Assembly: GCA_042088965.1 (NCBI GenBank) | Contig: JBELLC010000147.1 | Span: 1 to 6,173, forward strand | From: TMED26 sp042088965 | GTDB taxonomy: Bacteria; Pseudomonadota; Alphaproteobacteria; Thalassobaculales; Thalassobaculaceae | Direction of reading: 5' to 3' | Length of the DNA: 6,173 nucleotides | Part shown: piece after piece, positions 5,141 through 6,173 of the stretch | Position numbering within the stretch: the stretch's first letter is position 1 | How the letters are laid out: each line of letters begins with the position of its first letter | Translations under genes and position numbers: made by a program | Notes under the pieces: model-generated | The model's input: only the letters and a program-made list of their open reading frames with translations | The model's database searches: none | What the model was told of the DNA's origin: nothing

Positions 5141-6173
5141 GTAGGCGTGAGCGACTGTTGTTTTGGCTGCTGCTTTTGGGGCTCATGGTCTTTGCCTTAA
5201 CGGCCTTAAGTGAGGTGATGTTGCCTTTTGTCGCCGGCATGGCGATTGCGTATTTTCTAGATCCCCTGGTTGATCGTTTTGAAAACCTTGGGCTTGGCCG
5301 GGCATTGTCGACATCAATTGTCCTGGCGCTGTTTTTCATCGCTGTCATCGGCATGTTATTTTTGATCGCCCCTGTTCTGCAAAGCCAGATTGCCAAATTG
5401 GTTGTGGCCGCGCCTGTCTATATCGACAAAATCCGCGCATTGCTGGCGCCTGTGGTGACCGAAATTGTCACCTTGGTCGGCAGCGACCCGTTCGCTGAGC
5501 TGCCATCTGTGGCAGGCAAGCTCGCGCGTATTGCCAGTGATGTGGTTGGTAAATTGGTTTCAGGCGGCATCGCCATTGCAAATCTTTTGTCGTTGCTGTT
5601 CATCACCCCTGTGGTTGCATTTTACCTGTTGCGCGATTGGGACCGGATGGTGGCGACGATCGATGGTTGGCTGCCGAAAGCACAGGCGGCGACAATTCGT
5701 GCACAAGTGCGTGCTGTTGATCAAACCTTGGCAGGTTTTGTACGTGGTCAAGGAACGGTTTGTCTGTGTCTTGGTGGGTTTTATGCGATCACCCTGAGCT
5801 TTGCGGGCCTTGATTTTGGTCTTGTTATCGGAATTTTCTCTGGCCTGATTTCCTTCATTCCCTTTGTTGGTGCGCTGCTTGGCGGCGTGATCAGTATCGG
5901 GCTGGCCTTGCTGCAATTCGATGAGATGTCGCAAGTTGGAATTGTTTTTGCCGTTTTCGTGGTCGGGCAGATTCTGGAAGGTAATTTTTTAACCCCGCGG
6001 CTCGTCGGTGGGGCTGTTGGTTTGCACCCTGTCTGGATTATCTTTGCCTTACTTGCGGGCGGCGCTTTATTTGGTTTCCTTGGTGTTTTGGTTGCTGTCC
6101 CAACGATTGCGGTTATTGGCGTGCTGATGCGGTTCGCGCTGTCTCAATATCTGGAAAGCCAATTGCATTTGAC
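5137..6173 (+). CDS. AI-2E family transporter / PerM-like integral membrane protein (3' end cut by window)
   Basis: The frame is open from ATG 5137 to the right edge, giving 345 residues with no stop. Members of this family (PF01594) are polytopic inner-membrane proteins. Some are described as autoinducer-2 exporters (TqsA), others as ion antiporters or permeases of unknown substrate, so no substrate is assigned. Hydrophobic helices appear near 7-26, 29-42, 57-79, 145-165, 209-228, 229-262, 266-280 and 299-322, with an extended, less hydrophobic region at about 80-144 that is typical of the family. The signature near the C-terminus is clear: GQILEGNFLTPRLVGG at 277-292, then VGLHPVW, a glycine-rich GGALFGFLGV and VAVPTIAVI. 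Family members are usually about 350-370 residues, so only the last few are missing. It is co-transcribed and probably coupled with the DUF2066 gene; the DnaA-like regulator hdaA is a likely next gene (recalled neighbourhood, not visible). Confidence 0.92.
   Translation, partial: MSRRERLLFWLLLLGLMVFALTALSEVMLPFVAGMAIAYFLDPLVDRFENLGLGRALSTSIVLALFFIAVIGMLFLIAPVLQSQIAKLVVAAPVYIDKIRALLAPVVTEIVTLVGSDPFAELPSVAGKLARIASDVVGKLVSGGIAIANLLSLLFITPVVAFYLLRDWDRMVATIDGWLPKAQAATIRAQVRAVDQTLAGFVRGQGTVCLCLGGFYAITLSFAGLDFGLVIGIFSGLISFIPFVGALLGGVISIGLALLQFDEMSQVGIVFAVFVVGQILEGNFLTPRLVGGAVGLHPVWIIFALLAGGALFGFLGVLVAVPTIAVIGVLMRFALSQYLESQLHL

Noticed and set aside
4836..5396. A 186-residue - strand frame spanning the DUF2066/PerM junction
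   Set aside because: It crosses two real coding regions in antisense and shows no domain or start signal; its Ser/Arg/Asn-rich composition reflects complemented hydrophobic codons.
5560..5934. A 124-residue charged - strand frame inside the PerM-like gene
   Set aside because: The Lys/Thr/Gln/Asn-rich sequence is the expected antisense of membrane-helix codons; no independent support.
1..6173. Mobile elements, CRISPR arrays, tRNA/rRNA genes, toxin-antitoxin or defence systems
   Set aside because: No terminal inverted repeats, transposase motifs, regular repeat-spacer units or tRNA-like folds were seen; genes are conserved housekeeping or envelope genes with consistent spacing.

Overview
The window looks like ordinary chromosomal housekeeping DNA from an alphaproteobacterium of moderate GC content. 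The evidence is the Ndk sequence (140 residues, alphaproteobacterial style), a tiny membrane protein resembling the aa3-type cytochrome oxidase subunit IV known mainly from that class, and the purN-purM / DUF2066 / AI-2E-type transporter neighbourhood. A marine SAR116-like or Rhodospirillales-like source would fit, but this is an impression from recall and was not tested.

Layout from left to right: (1) the nearly complete 3' part of a PatB/MalY-type PLP-dependent C-S lyase on the + strand, cut by the left edge; (2) a 107-bp spacer with a candidate promoter and GC-rich hairpins; (3) ndk on the + strand; (4) a strong hairpin terminator with T-tracts on both sides, shared by the convergent genes; (5) on the - strand, a 45-residue one-helix protein resembling cytochrome oxidase subunit IV, with its own candidate promoter; (6) upstream of it, purM and purN on the - strand as an overlapping pair for de novo purine synthesis; (7) a 102-bp divergent intergenic region with a spaced inverted repeat; (8) on the + strand, an exported DUF2066 protein overlapping by four bases (ATGA) a PerM/AI-2E-family membrane protein that runs off the right edge almost complete.

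Working logic: PurM and PurN catalyse two steps of inosinate synthesis (the fifth and the third), and Ndk balances the nucleoside triphosphate pool, so the centre of the window is nucleotide metabolism. The DUF2066-PerM pair is an envelope module. In many proteobacteria this neighbourhood continues into the DnaA-related regulator hda/hdaA, which would lie just beyond the right edge here (recalled, not checked).

I found no mobile element, CRISPR array, tRNA, rRNA or convincing novel system. The points most worth a second look are the small oxidase-like gene and its start, the divergent intergenic inverted repeat, and the translationally coupled DUF2066-PerM pair of unknown function.
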